DNA of 64,000 nt from Desulfomicrobium orale DSM 12838 (GCF_001553625.1 NZ_CP014230.1:2356001-2420000); one strand, 5' to 3'. Shown: positions 1 through 8,858, counted from the stretch's first letter. Notes: generated from the letters alone by a model not told the origin. Numbers and translations are program-made.

Positions 1-944
1 TGCTGGCCCGCATCCGTTCCATCCGGCGGCAGTTCGCCCTGGACATGGGCGTCATCGTCCCGTCCCTGCATCTGCGCGACAACCTTCAGCTCAAGCCCGG
101 CGAATACGTGGTGCAGATAAAGGGCAACCGCGTGGCCTCGGCCGAAATCATGATCGATCACTATCTGGCCATGGACCCGGGAGACGCGCGTCACGACATC
201 AAGGGTATCGAAACCCTGGAGCCCGCGTTCAACCTGCCGGCCCTGTGGATTCCGGAAGTCAAGAAGGACGAGGCGGTCATGGCCGGATACACGGTGGTGG
301 ATCCGTCCACGGTCATCGCCACGCATCTGACCGAGGTCTTCAAACAGAATCTGCACGAATTTCTCGGCCGTCAGGAAGTGCAGACCCTGCTGGACAATCT
401 GTCCCAGCGCGCACCCAAGGCCGTGGAAGAGCTGGTGCCGGGCATCCTCCCCCTGGGCGTGGTGCAGAAGGTGCTCCAGAATCTGGTCCGGGAAGGGGTT
501 TCCATCCGCGACCTGCTGTCCATCGTGGAATGCCTGGCCGACTACGGTCCATCCATGAAGGACGCCGACCAGCTGACGGAATTCGTGCGCCAGCGGCTGG
601 CCCGGACCATCATCAGGCCCTATCTCGGCCCCTCCAGCCTGCTGCCGATCATCTCTCTTGCTCCGGCCGTGGAAAACATCTTTCAGGAGAGCATCAAGCG
701 CACCGAGAGCGGCTCGTATCTGGCCATGGAGCCCGGCCTGGCCCACAAGATCATCCAGTCTATCAACAAGGCTGCGGAAAAAGGTGTCGCGGCCGAGGGA
801 CAGCCCGTGCTGCTCACTTCTCCGCTGATCCGCCAGCATCTGGCCCAGCTGCTGTCCCGTTTTCTGCCGACCATGCCCGTCGTGTCGCAGGCGGAAATTC
901 CTTCGGACATCCGGCTCGAATCCGTAGCCATGGTGGAAATCTGA
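1..944 (+). CDS. flhA: FlhA, flagellar type III export apparatus protein (C-terminal part)
   Basis: The reading frame is already open at the left edge (first full codon at base 3), so only the last 313 residues are present. This is the cytoplasmic C-terminal domain of FlhA, which forms the ring under the flagellar export gate and docks chaperone-substrate complexes. Family hallmarks are visible: RQFALDMGVIVPSLHLRDN near the edge, the GIETLEPAFNLPALWI stretch, and the VLQNLVREGVSIRDL and IRPYLG segments typical of FlhA/InvA proteins. The N-terminal membrane part lies outside the window. The stop codon is one base before the flhF start, so the two genes are translationally linked in a flagellar operon. 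The identification is firm; only the 5' end is missing. Confidence 0.96.
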   Translation, partial: LARIRSIRRQFALDMGVIVPSLHLRDNLQLKPGEYVVQIKGNRVASAEIMIDHYLAMDPGDARHDIKGIETLEPAFNLPALWIPEVKKDEAVMAGYTVVDPSTVIATHLTEVFKQNLHEFLGRQEVQTLLDNLSQRAPKAVEELVPGILPLGVVQKVLQNLVREGVSIRDLLSIVECLADYGPSMKDADQLTEFVRQRLARTIIRPYLGPSSLLPIISLAPAVENIFQESIKRTESGSYLAMEPGLAHKIIQSINKAAEKGVAAEGQPVLLTSPLIRQHLAQLLSRFLPTMPVVSQAEIPSDIRLESVAMVEI

Positions 945-945
945 T

Positions 946-2025
946 ATGCAGGTCAAAACCTTCACCGGCACCAGCACCAAGGAGATCATGGCCCGGATCA
1001 AGACCGAACTTGGTCCCGAGGCCATCATCCTGAGCAACCAGAAACACACCCGCGAGGGCCGGACGGTGTATGAGATCATGGCCGCTCTGGACATTCCGGC
1101 TCCGCAGCCCGAACCGCCCGCACCAGTGCAGCCCGCGCCTCCGGCCGAGGAGGCCAGTCTGCGCGAGGAGTGGCACCAGTTGCGGCGGCAGCTCATGGGA
1201 CTGCTCAAGCCGCAGATGGACGTGGACCTGCTCACTCCCAAACAGCAACTGGTCTTCGAATATCTGGAACGGGAGGGCGTGCGCTCCGAGGTCCTGCTCG
1301 ACCTGTGGAAGAAATTCCGGCGCGCGGCGGATGCCCCCGTCCTTTCGATTCTGAGCGGAATGGTCGGCATCCGGCCCTGGATGTCCACAGACTGGGAGCA
1401 TAAATTTCATTTTCTGGCGGGCCCGTCGGGCAGCGGCAAGACCAGCACGGCTCTGCGTCTGGCCCTGGCGGCCAAGAAAGACCGCCGCGCGCGGGTGATG
1501 ATCGTCAACGCGGATAAAGCCCAGGGCAAGGGACGGCTCTATCTGCGCCACTATACCGATCTGTCGGGATTGTCCTACATGGAACTGGACAGCCCTGATC
1601 AGTGGAGTCAGCTGGAGAGCAGAACCGCACACCACGACCTGGTTTTCATCGACCTTCCCGGCCTGCCCGGAGACCAGAAACTGGACAGATGGCTCCACGA
1701 GGCATCCGCGGGGCACATTCCCGCGGCCCACGCACACCTGATGCTGAGTCCGCTGTACAGCACGGCCCAGGTGGACGCTCTGGTAAGCGGCATGCGTACG
1801 GACATGAACGCCAGCGTCATCTGGACGAAGCTCGACGAAGCCTGTAGCTTCGGAGAGATACTCAATCAGGCCGTGGTCACGAAATTGCCGGTATCCCTTT
1901 TTTCCGTGGGGTCGGAACTGAAGAATTCTCTGGTCGAACCCAGGGAACAGGACATCTGGAAACTGCTGCTGCGGCGCGAACTGCCCGCCGCGAAACCCGA
2001 GACCAACCAGGACAGCCACGCATGA
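946..2025 (+). CDS. flhF: FlhF, SRP-type GTPase for flagellar placement
   Basis: 359-residue signal-recognition-particle-type GTPase that sets flagellar position and number together with FlhG. The N-terminus (MQVKTFTGTSTKEIMARIK...LGPEAIILSN) is the usual FlhF B-domain start. A proline-rich linker follows (about residues 47-66), then the G domain with P-loop GPSGSGKTST near residue 163 and the G4 motif TKLDE. The G3 region reads DLPGLPGD instead of the usual DTAGR, and the G2 region reads NADKAQGKGR instead of DTYRIGA, so the switch regions are diverged; GTP turnover may be altered (inference). The start is one base after the flhA stop; the end overlaps flhG by ATGA. Placement between flhA and flhG supports the name. 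Confidence 0.93.
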   Translation: MQVKTFTGTSTKEIMARIKTELGPEAIILSNQKHTREGRTVYEIMAALDIPAPQPEPPAPVQPAPPAEEASLREEWHQLRRQLMGLLKPQMDVDLLTPKQQLVFEYLEREGVRSEVLLDLWKKFRRAADAPVLSILSGMVGIRPWMSTDWEHKFHFLAGPSGSGKTSTALRLALAAKKDRRARVMIVNADKAQGKGRLYLRHYTDLSGLSYMELDSPDQWSQLESRTAHHDLVFIDLPGLPGDQKLDRWLHEASAGHIPAAHAHLMLSPLYSTAQVDALVSGMRTDMNASVIWTKLDEACSFGEILNQAVVTKLPVSLFSVGSELKNSLVEPREQDIWKLLLRRELPAAKPETNQDSHA

Positions 2026-2837
2026 GCGCCTCTCTTCCCATCGTTCTCTCCGTCGCCTCCGGCAAAGGCGGCGTCGGCAAGACCAATATTTCCATCAATC
2101 TGGCCCTGTGCCTGGAACGCCTGGGACACCGGTGTGTCATTCTGGACGCCGATCTGGGCCTCGCCAATATCGATGTCATGCTGGGCCTGACTCCGGAACG
2201 CAACCTGTTCCATGTTTTCCACGAAGGGATGTCCTTGAGCGACATCTTGTATCCCACGGATTACGGGTTCTCCATTCTGCCCGCATCCAGCGGTGTCAGC
2301 GAGATGCTGTCCCTGTCCACCGGCCAGAAGCTGGAACTTCTGGAAGCCATGGACGTGCTGGAGGACCGGATCGATTTCCTGATCGTGGACACGGGCGCGG
2401 GCATCAACGACAATGTACTCTATTTCAATCTGGCCGCTCAGGAGCGCCTGCTCGTGCTCACGCCCGAACCCACTTCCCTGACGGACGCCTACGCCCTGAT
2501 CAAGGTGCTGAAGGTCCGGCACGGCATGGAGCGCTTCCACGTGCTGGTCAACATGGCCCGGAGCGAGCGGGCGGCCAAGGATATCTTCGCCAAACTGCAC
2601 AACGCCTGCGATCATTTTCTGGGCGGCGTGTCCCTCAATCTGGTGGGCTCCATACCTCTGGACCCGAACGTGCGGCAGGCCGTAATCCGGCAGCGGCCTT
2701 TCTGCGACCTGTTCCCGGACAGCGATGCATGCCGGGCCGTGGACGCCGTCGCGCGTAAACTGTCGCGCTGGAAACCGCAGGAACATCTCGATGGGAACAT
2801 CAAGTTCTTCTGGAAGAAGCTCCTCTTTGCGGAATAA
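2022..2837 (+). CDS. flhG: FlhG (FleN/YlxH), MinD-like ATPase controlling flagellar number
   Basis: 271-residue ParA/MinD-family ATPase, the partner and activator of FlhF. The deviant Walker A motif SGKGGVGKTNISINLA (residues 14-29 or so), the DADLGLANIDVMLG motif and the Walker B-like DFLIVDTGAGI are all present, as expected for FlhG. The start codon overlaps the flhF stop (ATGA at 2022-2025), which implies translational coupling. The 3' end overlaps the likely fliA start by about 47 bases. Known role in polar flagellates: keeps FlhF activity and flagellar gene expression in check so that one or few flagella are built. Confidence 0.95.
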   Translation: MSASLPIVLSVASGKGGVGKTNISINLALCLERLGHRCVILDADLGLANIDVMLGLTPERNLFHVFHEGMSLSDILYPTDYGFSILPASSGVSEMLSLSTGQKLELLEAMDVLEDRIDFLIVDTGAGINDNVLYFNLAAQERLLVLTPEPTSLTDAYALIKVLKVRHGMERFHVLVNMARSERAAKDIFAKLHNACDHFLGGVSLNLVGSIPLDPNVRQAVIRQRPFCDLFPDSDACRAVDAVARKLSRWKPQEHLDGNIKFFWKKLLFAE

Positions 2838-3564
2838 CCCGCCCGAAGCGCCGTACGCCGGGCTGGACTCCTCGCGGAAAGAAGAAATCGCCCGCACCTT
2901 CGCCCCGCGCATCAAGGCCGTGGCTCTGGGACTCAAGGCCAAGCTGCCGGGACACGTCGAGCTGTCAGACCTGATGAGCGCCGGGGCTCTGGGACTCATG
3001 GAGGCCATGGGCAAGTTCCGGTCCGGCCCGGGCGTACGCTTCGAGACCTTTGCCGACAGCCGCATCCGGGGTGCCATGCTTGATGAGCTGCGGCGCATGG
3101 ACTGGTTTTCCAGGGGCCTGCGCCAGAAGGTCAAGAAGCTGGAGCAGACCATCCGCGAGTTTGAACAGGCGAATGGTCAGACACCCAGCCGCTCCGAGCT
3201 GGAGGAAATCACCGGACAGAACCGTCACGACCTGGAAAACACCCTGGAGGCCCTCAACTCCCAGCTCGTACTGAGCCTCGAAGCCGTTCAGGAACAGGGC
3301 CTGGAACCCGGTGAAAACCAGCCCCGGAACGACCCGGCCACGACAGTCCTTGTCCATGACATCATTGACAAGTTGGCCCATCTCATCGATAGACTGAACG
3401 AACGGGAACGGCTGGTGCTCAGTTTGTACTACACCGAAGAGCTGAACATGAAGGAAGTGGCTGCCGCCCTGGACATCACCGAAGGCAGGGTCTCCCAGCT
3501 CCACTCTCAAGCCCTGGCCAAGCTCAGGAAGATGTTCCGGCAGCAGCACGGGGAAACGATCTGA
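2791..3564 (+). CDS. fliA: FliA, sigma-28 flagellar RNA polymerase sigma factor
   Basis: About 257 residues. It directs transcription of late flagellar and chemotaxis genes. Sigma region 2 is seen in LSDLMSAGALGLMEAM, FETFADSRIRGAMLDELR and MDWFSRGLRQKVKK (characteristic of FliA/WhiG). Region 4 is ERERLVLSLYYTEELNMKEV followed by a helix-turn-helix ending in EGRVSQLHSQALAKLR. The frame stays open upstream to 2725, but the ATG at 2791 has an AGGAAC-type ribosome site and gives a normal N-terminus; it lies inside the end of flhG, so the genes are coupled. Position between flhG and cheY is common in polar flagellates. Confidence 0.93.
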   Translation: MGTSSSSGRSSSLRNNPPEAPYAGLDSSRKEEIARTFAPRIKAVALGLKAKLPGHVELSDLMSAGALGLMEAMGKFRSGPGVRFETFADSRIRGAMLDELRRMDWFSRGLRQKVKKLEQTIREFEQANGQTPSRSELEEITGQNRHDLENTLEALNSQLVLSLEAVQEQGLEPGENQPRNDPATTVLVHDIIDKLAHLIDRLNERERLVLSLYYTEELNMKEVAAALDITEGRVSQLHSQALAKLRKMFRQQHGETI

Positions 3565-3601
3565 GAACCACATCCCGCCAAACGCCAATGCGGAGGAATA
3601 C

Positions 3602-3982
3602 ATGGCCATCAACACCAATATGCGGGTGCTCGTTGTGGACGATTTTTCCACCATGCGCCGGATCATCAAAAACATCCTCAAACAGTTGGGCTTCAACAAT
3701 ATCGTTGAGGCCGACGACGGCGCCGCAGCCTGGGAGATCCTGAACAAGGACCAAGTGGACTTCATCGTCTCCGACTGGAACATGCCGCAGATGACCGGCA
3801 TCGAGCTGCTCCGCAAGGTCCGCGCCAGCGAAGAATTCGCCGACCTGCCCTTCCTCATGGTTACGGCGGAGGCCCAGCAGGAGAACATCATTGAGGCGGT
3901 GCAGGCCAAAGTTTCCAACTACATCGTCAAACCCTTCACGGCGGAAACCCTCGGCCAGAAGATTCACAAAATTTTCGAATGA
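3602..3982 (+). CDS. cheY: CheY, single-domain chemotaxis response regulator
   Basis: 126 residues, a receiver domain alone, which is the usual CheY size. The acidic pair is D13-D14, the phosphoacceptor is D58 in SDWNMP, the switch threonine is T88 and the conserved lysine is K110 in VKPF. The phrase SDWNMPQMTGIELL and the end LGQKIHKIFE closely follow enteric CheY. Phospho-CheY would bind the flagellar switch. A strong ribosome site (GGAGGA) precedes the ATG. A GC-rich 7-bp hairpin (about 3988-4010) follows the stop codon, without a T tract. Confidence 0.94.
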   Translation: MAINTNMRVLVVDDFSTMRRIIKNILKQLGFNNIVEADDGAAAWEILNKDQVDFIVSDWNMPQMTGIELLRKVRASEEFADLPFLMVTAEAQQENIIEAVQAKVSNYIVKPFTAETLGQKIHKIFE

Positions 3983-4022
3983 TTCCGGCCGGCGTGCCTG
4001 AAGCGCCGGCTCCCCTCCCGCC

Positions 4023-4748
4023 ATGATTCTTCCTGTCCTCCTCGCCCAGCCCTCTTCCCCCGAAGATTCCAAGGTCAATCTGGATCGCGGCGGGCTGCGG
4101 GAGGATATTCCTAGAGGCCTGCAAAAGGTCGAACTGGACCTGGACGACGCGCTCTTTCTCGAATTCGAGGACAAGGAAGAGCCCGCTCCCCAATCCCTCC
4201 CCGCTCCTCAGGAAGAGGAAGAAACCGTCCAGCCCGTGACGCGGCCCTTCTGGAAGAACCCCAAGGTGCTGATCGCAGCCGGTGTGCTGCTTCTGGCTGG
4301 AGCGGGCAGCGCGGCATTTTTTCTTCCATCCCCGGAGGAACCGGTACCCCAGCCCGCCGCTCCGGTTCCGCCGCCCCCCAGACCGGAGCAGGAGTTTCCG
4401 GTTTCGCTGCAGCCCAGAGGATTTCCGGATCCCCTGCCCGATCTTCCCGCACCCGTATTCGCTTTTGACTCCTTTCAGGTGGAGCATAGCCAGGGCGGCC
4501 AGGTCCGGCTGCTGACCTGCCGGTTCGGCGTCCCCGAAGCCAATCGGACTCTCACTCTGGAACTGCGCGAAAAAAATATCATTCTGCGTGACGGCGTCTA
4601 TCGCTATCTGAAAAACAAGCCCCTCGCTTTTCTGAGCGACCCTGCGAATTCGGAGAAAATCGAGGCCGATATCGTGGCGGTGCTCAACCAGTTCCTGCAA
4701 AGCGGACAGGTTTCATCCATCCTTTTTGAAGAGTACGCGGTGCAATGA
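4023..4748 (+). CDS. FliL-like flagellar basal-body-associated membrane protein
   Basis: 241 residues. There is an acidic, proline-rich cytoplasmic N-terminus, one membrane helix at about residues 83-101 (LIAAGVLLLAGAGSAAFF), a proline-rich linker, and a C-terminal periplasmic domain. The last 80 residues have the FliL pattern: hydrophobic strand LLTCRF, ILRDGVYRYL, a KIEADIVAVLNQFL helix and a closing FEEYAV strand. FliL proteins sit around the stator and support motor torque. The N-terminal extension is much longer than in ordinary FliL (about 160 residues), so this is a divergent member. It overlaps the next gene by ATGA. Family call is from pattern and flagellar context. Confidence 0.75.
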   Translation: MILPVLLAQPSSPEDSKVNLDRGGLREDIPRGLQKVELDLDDALFLEFEDKEEPAPQSLPAPQEEEETVQPVTRPFWKNPKVLIAAGVLLLAGAGSAAFFLPSPEEPVPQPAAPVPPPPRPEQEFPVSLQPRGFPDPLPDLPAPVFAFDSFQVEHSQGGQVRLLTCRFGVPEANRTLTLELREKNIILRDGVYRYLKNKPLAFLSDPANSEKIEADIVAVLNQFLQSGQVSSILFEEYAVQ

Positions 4749-5044
4749 TGGTCAGCAATCTCGACCTCTCCACCCTGATCGCCCAGATACCGGAGGCGCA
4801 GCGTATCCAGATGGCCCAGATTGCCCACCCGGAGGCGCAGCAGGCCCTGGCCGGGGAGCTGATGCTGCGCCGCCAGCGGCAAAACAGGAAGCGTGTACGC
4901 AAAACCCGGGCCTGCGACATGGATAGCAGAATTCATGACGATGACCAGAACGCCGAGCCACGCGCTGGGGAACGGCGCTCCGGCCAGACGCCGGACGACA
5001 AACCCGAACGGGATCAGGGTCTCCTGATCGACACCACAGTCTGA
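4745..5044 (+). CDS. Small basic/acidic protein of unknown function in flagellar operon
   Basis: 99 residues, not recognised. The first half is helical and hydrophobic-leaning (LSTLIAQIPEAQRIQMAQIA) followed by an arginine/lysine cluster; the second half is charged and probably disordered. No signal peptide or membrane helix. The start overlaps the fliL-like stop (ATGA) and the stop overlaps the next start (TGATG), so it is locked into the operon by coupling on both sides; that arrangement is the main reason to accept it as a gene. Confidence 0.6.
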   Translation: MMVSNLDLSTLIAQIPEAQRIQMAQIAHPEAQQALAGELMLRRQRQNRKRVRKTRACDMDSRIHDDDQNAEPRAGERRSGQTPDDKPERDQGLLIDTTV

Positions 5045-5463
5045 TGGACATCCCCTACTGGATACTGGTCAGCTCCACACTGATCGAAGTTCTGCTGCTG
5101 CTTTTGGCCGCCGTTTTCTTCGTCAAGCTGAAGAAATCCGAAAGTCTGATGCGCGCCCTGCAAGACCGGCAGCAGGAATTTCTGCGCAAGCTGGACTTCA
5201 ACGCCCAGCTGGAAAAGGAAATTGTGTCGTCTTTCGCCAGCCGTCAGGAAGAACTGGCCGCACTGGAAGAAAAACTGCAATACCGGGCTGAAGAAATGCG
5301 GCGGCTTCTGGAACAGGCCGAAACCTTCACCAAATCGCCGCAATTCCTGCGCCAGACCATCCTGAGCGGTTTCAAGCGGGGCCATTCCATCCAGGCTCTG
5401 GCCCAGTCCACGGGGCTGAGCGAAGATGAAGTGGAGCTCATTCTTGACCAGCCCAAACTCTGA
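5044..5463 (+). CDS. Membrane-anchored coiled-coil protein, possible DUF2802-type, flagellar operon
   Basis: 139 residues. An N-terminal membrane helix (about residues 6-27, LVSSTLIEVLLLLLAAVFFV), then a long charged coiled coil (about 30-95), then a short C-terminal helix-turn-helix-like segment (KRGHSIQALAQSTGLSEDEVELIL). This layout recalls DUF2802 proteins encoded near chemotaxis/flagellar genes in other proteobacteria; I give that assignment only as likely. The start shares bases with the previous stop (TGATG). A role at the flagellar pole or in assembly is suggested only by context. Confidence 0.65.
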   Translation: MDIPYWILVSSTLIEVLLLLLAAVFFVKLKKSESLMRALQDRQQEFLRKLDFNAQLEKEIVSSFASRQEELAALEEKLQYRAEEMRRLLEQAETFTKSPQFLRQTILSGFKRGHSIQALAQSTGLSEDEVELILDQPKL

Positions 5464-5520
5464 TCCGCTCCGGCGGGCTTCCGGCCGCTTGCCGGTCCTC
5501 CCTCTCCGGCCCTTCCTGAC

Positions 5521-6489
5521 ATGAATGCCTTTCCCATAACCCCTGACAAACCCTGGCTTGCGCCCCTGGCCGGATTCTCCGATCTGCCCTTCCGTCTGCT
5601 CTGCCGCGAACACGGCTGCACCGTAGCCGTCACGGAAATGGTCAGCGCCAAAGGGCTGCTCTATGAAAGTCCCGGTACGGCGGATCTGCTCCGGACCTGT
5701 CCGGCGGATGTCCCTCTGGTCGTGCAGCTGTTCGGTTCGGAGGAATCGTTTCTGGTGCGGGCCGTTGAACGCCTGCGCGAAGCGGGCTACACGCATTTTG
5801 ATCTCAACTGCGGCTGCTCCGTACGCAAGGTGGTCAAAACCGGCAGCGGCGCGGCCCTGTTGCGGGAACCCGAACATCTGCCGCGCCTGGCCGGAGCGCT
5901 GATCAAGGCCGCACCTCCCGGCGGCATGGGCTTCAAGATTCGTCTGGGCTGGAACCAGCCGGTCTATCTGCGCCTGGGCGCGGAACTCGAAGCTCTGGGT
6001 GCGGGCTGGGTCGCCATGCACCCGCGTTTCGGATCGCAGGGATTCACCGGCAGCGCGGACTGGAAGCATCTGGAGCGCCTCAAAAATGCAGTCGGCATTC
6101 CCGTCATCGCCAGCGGCGATCTGTTCTCTGCTGAAGACGCCGCGCGCTGCGCAGACCAGACCGGTGTGGATGGCGTGATGTTTGCCCGCGGGGCCCTGAA
6201 CGACCCCGAAATTTTCTCCCGCTACCTCTCTCTGCGCCGGGGCGGTGTCCCGGAGCCAAAAACTCCCGGCCGGACTCTGGCGCTGGTGCGCAGACTCTGC
6301 CAGCTGTATGTTGAATACGGTATGGACCGGCCGGGACTGCTCAAGATGCGCACGCTGGTGCCCAGATTTCTGAAGGGGCTGCCCGGCGCCCGGGAGATAC
6401 GGCGGGACATCGTGTTCTGCGCCACCTGGGAGCAGGTTTTCGGTACACTGGACAAACACTTTCACGGGCGGGAGGAGCAATGGAGCTGA
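5521..6489 (+). CDS. dus: tRNA-dihydrouridine synthase
   Basis: 322-residue FMN-dependent enzyme that reduces uridines in tRNA D-loops. The TIM-barrel start APLAGFSDLPFRLLCREHG, the catalytic-cysteine loop DLNCGCSVRKVVKTGSGAALL (C at the active site), the RLGW strand, HPRFGSQGFTG and the FMN-phosphate site VIASGDL...GVMFARGAL are all present. It lies 57 bases after the flagellar genes and overlaps ispH by 10 bases, so dus and ispH are cotranscribed. Which Dus subtype (A, B or C) cannot be settled from sequence alone. Confidence 0.92.
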   Translation: MNAFPITPDKPWLAPLAGFSDLPFRLLCREHGCTVAVTEMVSAKGLLYESPGTADLLRTCPADVPLVVQLFGSEESFLVRAVERLREAGYTHFDLNCGCSVRKVVKTGSGAALLREPEHLPRLAGALIKAAPPGGMGFKIRLGWNQPVYLRLGAELEALGAGWVAMHPRFGSQGFTGSADWKHLERLKNAVGIPVIASGDLFSAEDAARCADQTGVDGVMFARGALNDPEIFSRYLSLRRGGVPEPKTPGRTLALVRRLCQLYVEYGMDRPGLLKMRTLVPRFLKGLPGAREIRRDIVFCATWEQVFGTLDKHFHGREEQWS

Positions 6490-7355
6490 TCATCGCGCGC
6501 ACGGCCGGATTCTGCATGGGCGTGGACATGGCCCTGCACAAACTTGACGGAGCTCTGGCCGATCCGCCCTCTCAGGGGCGAATCCGCACGCTCGGGCCGC
6601 TCATCCACAATCCACAGGTTCTGGAACGCTATCAGGCTCAGGGCGTGCTCCAGGCCGGAAATGCCGAAGACCTCCAGCCCGGCGATGTGGTCGTGATCCG
6701 CGCCCACGGCATCCCCAAAGACACTCAGGCGGAACTGCTGGATCGGAAGGCCGTGCTCATCGACGCCACCTGTCCCAAGGTGAAAAAGGCGCAGATTCTC
6801 ATCCACCGGCAGGCCGAACAGGGCAAGCACCTGCTGCTTTTCGGGGAGCGCGACCATCCGGAAGTGCGCGGGCTCATCAGCTACGCGCCGGAGCACACGG
6901 TCTTCGAGAATCAGGACGAACTCACGGCCGTGAAGTTCCTGCCGGACAAGTCCTACTTTCTGGCCGCGCAGACTACCCAGGACAGGGATGTTTTCATGGA
7001 AGTACGGGACTGGCTGTGCGCCAATCTTTCACCGGACATCACGGTGCTGGACACCATCTGCAACGCCACCAAGGACAGGCAGGAGGAGGTCCGCCTGCTG
7101 GCCGGCAGTGTTGAAGCCATGATTGTGGTCGGAGGAAAAAACAGCGGCAATACCCGCCGTCTGGCGCAGATCGCGCAAGAGTGCGGCGTGTTCGCCACAC
7201 ACGTGGAAACAGCCGACGAACTGCCACTGGAGGAACTGGCCAAGTATCCCCGCATGGGCCTGACGGCCGGAGCTTCCACTCCGGCCTGGATTATCGAAGA
7301 CGTGGTTCAGACCTTGTGCCGCCGCTTCGGCTGTGAGAGCCGGTCCAATGAATGA
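6480..7355 (+). CDS. ispH: 4-hydroxy-3-methylbut-2-enyl diphosphate reductase
   Basis: 291 residues. This is the last enzyme of the MEP isoprenoid pathway, which makes IPP and DMAPP from HMBPP using a [4Fe-4S] cluster. The three cluster cysteines sit in ARTAGFCMGV, DATCPKVKKA and LDTICNATKDRQ; the substrate-binding GGKNSGNT and the TAGASTPAWI motif are intact. Dxr of the same pathway is also in this window (24.7-25.9 kb). The start overlaps dus by 10 bases. The downstream 270 bases hold no supported gene apart from the ackA terminator. Confidence 0.96.
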   Translation: MELIIARTAGFCMGVDMALHKLDGALADPPSQGRIRTLGPLIHNPQVLERYQAQGVLQAGNAEDLQPGDVVVIRAHGIPKDTQAELLDRKAVLIDATCPKVKKAQILIHRQAEQGKHLLLFGERDHPEVRGLISYAPEHTVFENQDELTAVKFLPDKSYFLAAQTTQDRDVFMEVRDWLCANLSPDITVLDTICNATKDRQEEVRLLAGSVEAMIVVGGKNSGNTRRLAQIAQECGVFATHVETADELPLEELAKYPRMGLTAGASTPAWIIEDVVQTLCRRFGCESRSNE

Positions 7356-7572
7356 AAGTGGTGCAAATTACTTGCTGACGCCATTCCTGAATCAACTCCA
7401 TTTCAAAACAGCATTGTTAAATCCTCCGCCCTGGAATCGGGAGTTCAGAAGTCCTCCGAAATATCCCGTCAGCAAAAACTTCCCGCAAATCAAATTTACT
7501 GCGTTCGCATAGCTCATCGGGAAAGGTGAGCAAGATATTTCAAGTAGTGCTCTTCTCTCCCAACTACGCCAT

Positions 7573-7605
7573 AAAAAAGCCCCTCCCGGAGTTTCCGGAA
7601 GGAGC
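7573..7605 (-). terminator. Rho-independent terminator of the lactate-acetate operon
   Basis: Reading on the minus strand, a GC-rich stem (GCTCCTTCCGG pairing imperfectly with CCGGGAGGGGC, core CCGGA/TCCGG perfect, three-base loop) is followed by a run of six T. It lies 24 bases downstream of the ackA stop codon. Confidence 0.85.
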
Positions 7606-7628
7606 TCAATTTCCAACAAGCAGCGGAA

Positions 7629-8834
7629 CTACTTCAGGACGGACTGGGTGGCCTGGGCAATGGCCAGTTCCTCGTTGGTCGGTACGATCAGTACAGGTAT
7701 TCTGGATGCCGATGTACTGATAGCGCGAATCTCTCCCGAGCGTTTGGCATTGGCCTGGGCATCGATTTCAAGACCCAGCAGGGGCATGTCGCGGCAGACT
7801 TCCGACCGCACGAAATCATCGTTTTCGCCGATACCGGCGGTAAAGACCACTGCATCGATCCGTCCGAGAACCACGGCGAACGCTCCGACATACTTGCGAA
7901 TGCGGTAGACAAACATGTCAAAAGCCAGCTGTGCCTTGGCGTCGCCCTTCTCGCGGGCGGCATGAACATCACGCATGTCGTTCATGCCGCAGATACCCTT
8001 CAGTCCGCTCTTTTTGTTCATGACCGTGTCCATTTCGGCCGGTCCCCAGCCTTTTTTCTCCATCAGGAAAGGCACAAGCGCCGGATCGATGTCGCCGCAG
8101 CGGGTACCCATCATCAGACCCTCCAGAGGTGTAATACCCATGGTGGTGTCCACACAGCGGCCGTTCTGCACGGCGGCCATGGAGCAGCCATTGCCCAGAT
8201 GGCAGGTGATGAGATTGACCTCGCTTGCGGGCTTGCCCAGAAATTCCGCCGCCTTCCGGGTAACATAGGCATGCGAGGTGCCATGAAAGCCGTACCGGCG
8301 CAGACGCAGTTCCTTGTACAGCTCGTACGGCAGCGGATACAGGTAAGCCTTCTCGGGCATGGTCTGGTGAAATTCCGTATCGAACACGGCCACAGACGGA
8401 GCGTGGGGAAAAAGCTTCATGGCCACTTCGATGCCGGCCAGATTGGCCGCATTATGCAGGGGCCCCAGAGGAATATAGTCGCGGATGACGCCCTTGACCC
8501 AATCATTCACCCGCACGGGCTCCTTGATTTCTTCGCCGCCCAGCAGCACCCGGTGCCCCACGGCGTGAATGTCTCTGGTGGAGGCGATGACACCCTTTTC
8601 CGCGTCGGTGATGAGTTCCACCACGCGCTCCATGCCTTCCACATGGGTCGGGAAATCCTGCTCGAAGGAAAACTTTTTCTCCGTGTCGGTTCCCGGATTG
8701 ATCTTGTGCGTCAGCGCGCCCATGCCCTCGCCGATGCGCTCCACCAGACCGGAACACAGGGCCTTCTCGGTAGTCATATCGATGAGCTGATATTTGATGG
8801 ACGAACTGCCCGAATTGATGACCAGAATGTTCAC
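7629..8834 (-). CDS. ackA: Acetate kinase
   Basis: 401 residues; converts acetyl phosphate plus ADP to acetate plus ATP, the substrate-level phosphorylation step of lactate oxidation. Signature NSGSSSIKYQLI at the N-terminus, GFHGTSHAYV, CHLGNGCSMAAV, TPLEGLMMGTRCGD and FTAGIGEND near the C-terminus are intact. The start codon is GTG, with AAGGAG eight bases upstream. It follows pta by 24 bases and is the last gene of the operon; a terminator follows. Confidence 0.97.
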   Translation of the reverse strand: MNILVINSGSSSIKYQLIDMTTEKALCSGLVERIGEGMGALTHKINPGTDTEKKFSFEQDFPTHVEGMERVVELITDAEKGVIASTRDIHAVGHRVLLGGEEIKEPVRVNDWVKGVIRDYIPLGPLHNAANLAGIEVAMKLFPHAPSVAVFDTEFHQTMPEKAYLYPLPYELYKELRLRRYGFHGTSHAYVTRKAAEFLGKPASEVNLITCHLGNGCSMAAVQNGRCVDTTMGITPLEGLMMGTRCGDIDPALVPFLMEKKGWGPAEMDTVMNKKSGLKGICGMNDMRDVHAAREKGDAKAQLAFDMFVYRIRKYVGAFAVVLGRIDAVVFTAGIGENDDFVRSEVCRDMPLLGLEIDAQANAKRSGEIRAISTSASRIPVLIVPTNEELAIAQATQSVLK

Positions 8835-8858
8835 TCTCGCTACTCCTTTGAATGTTGC

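Noticed and set aside
7392-7619. A 75-codon minus-strand frame between ispH and ackA
   Set aside because: Contains the ackA terminator within its sequence and lacks a ribosome site.
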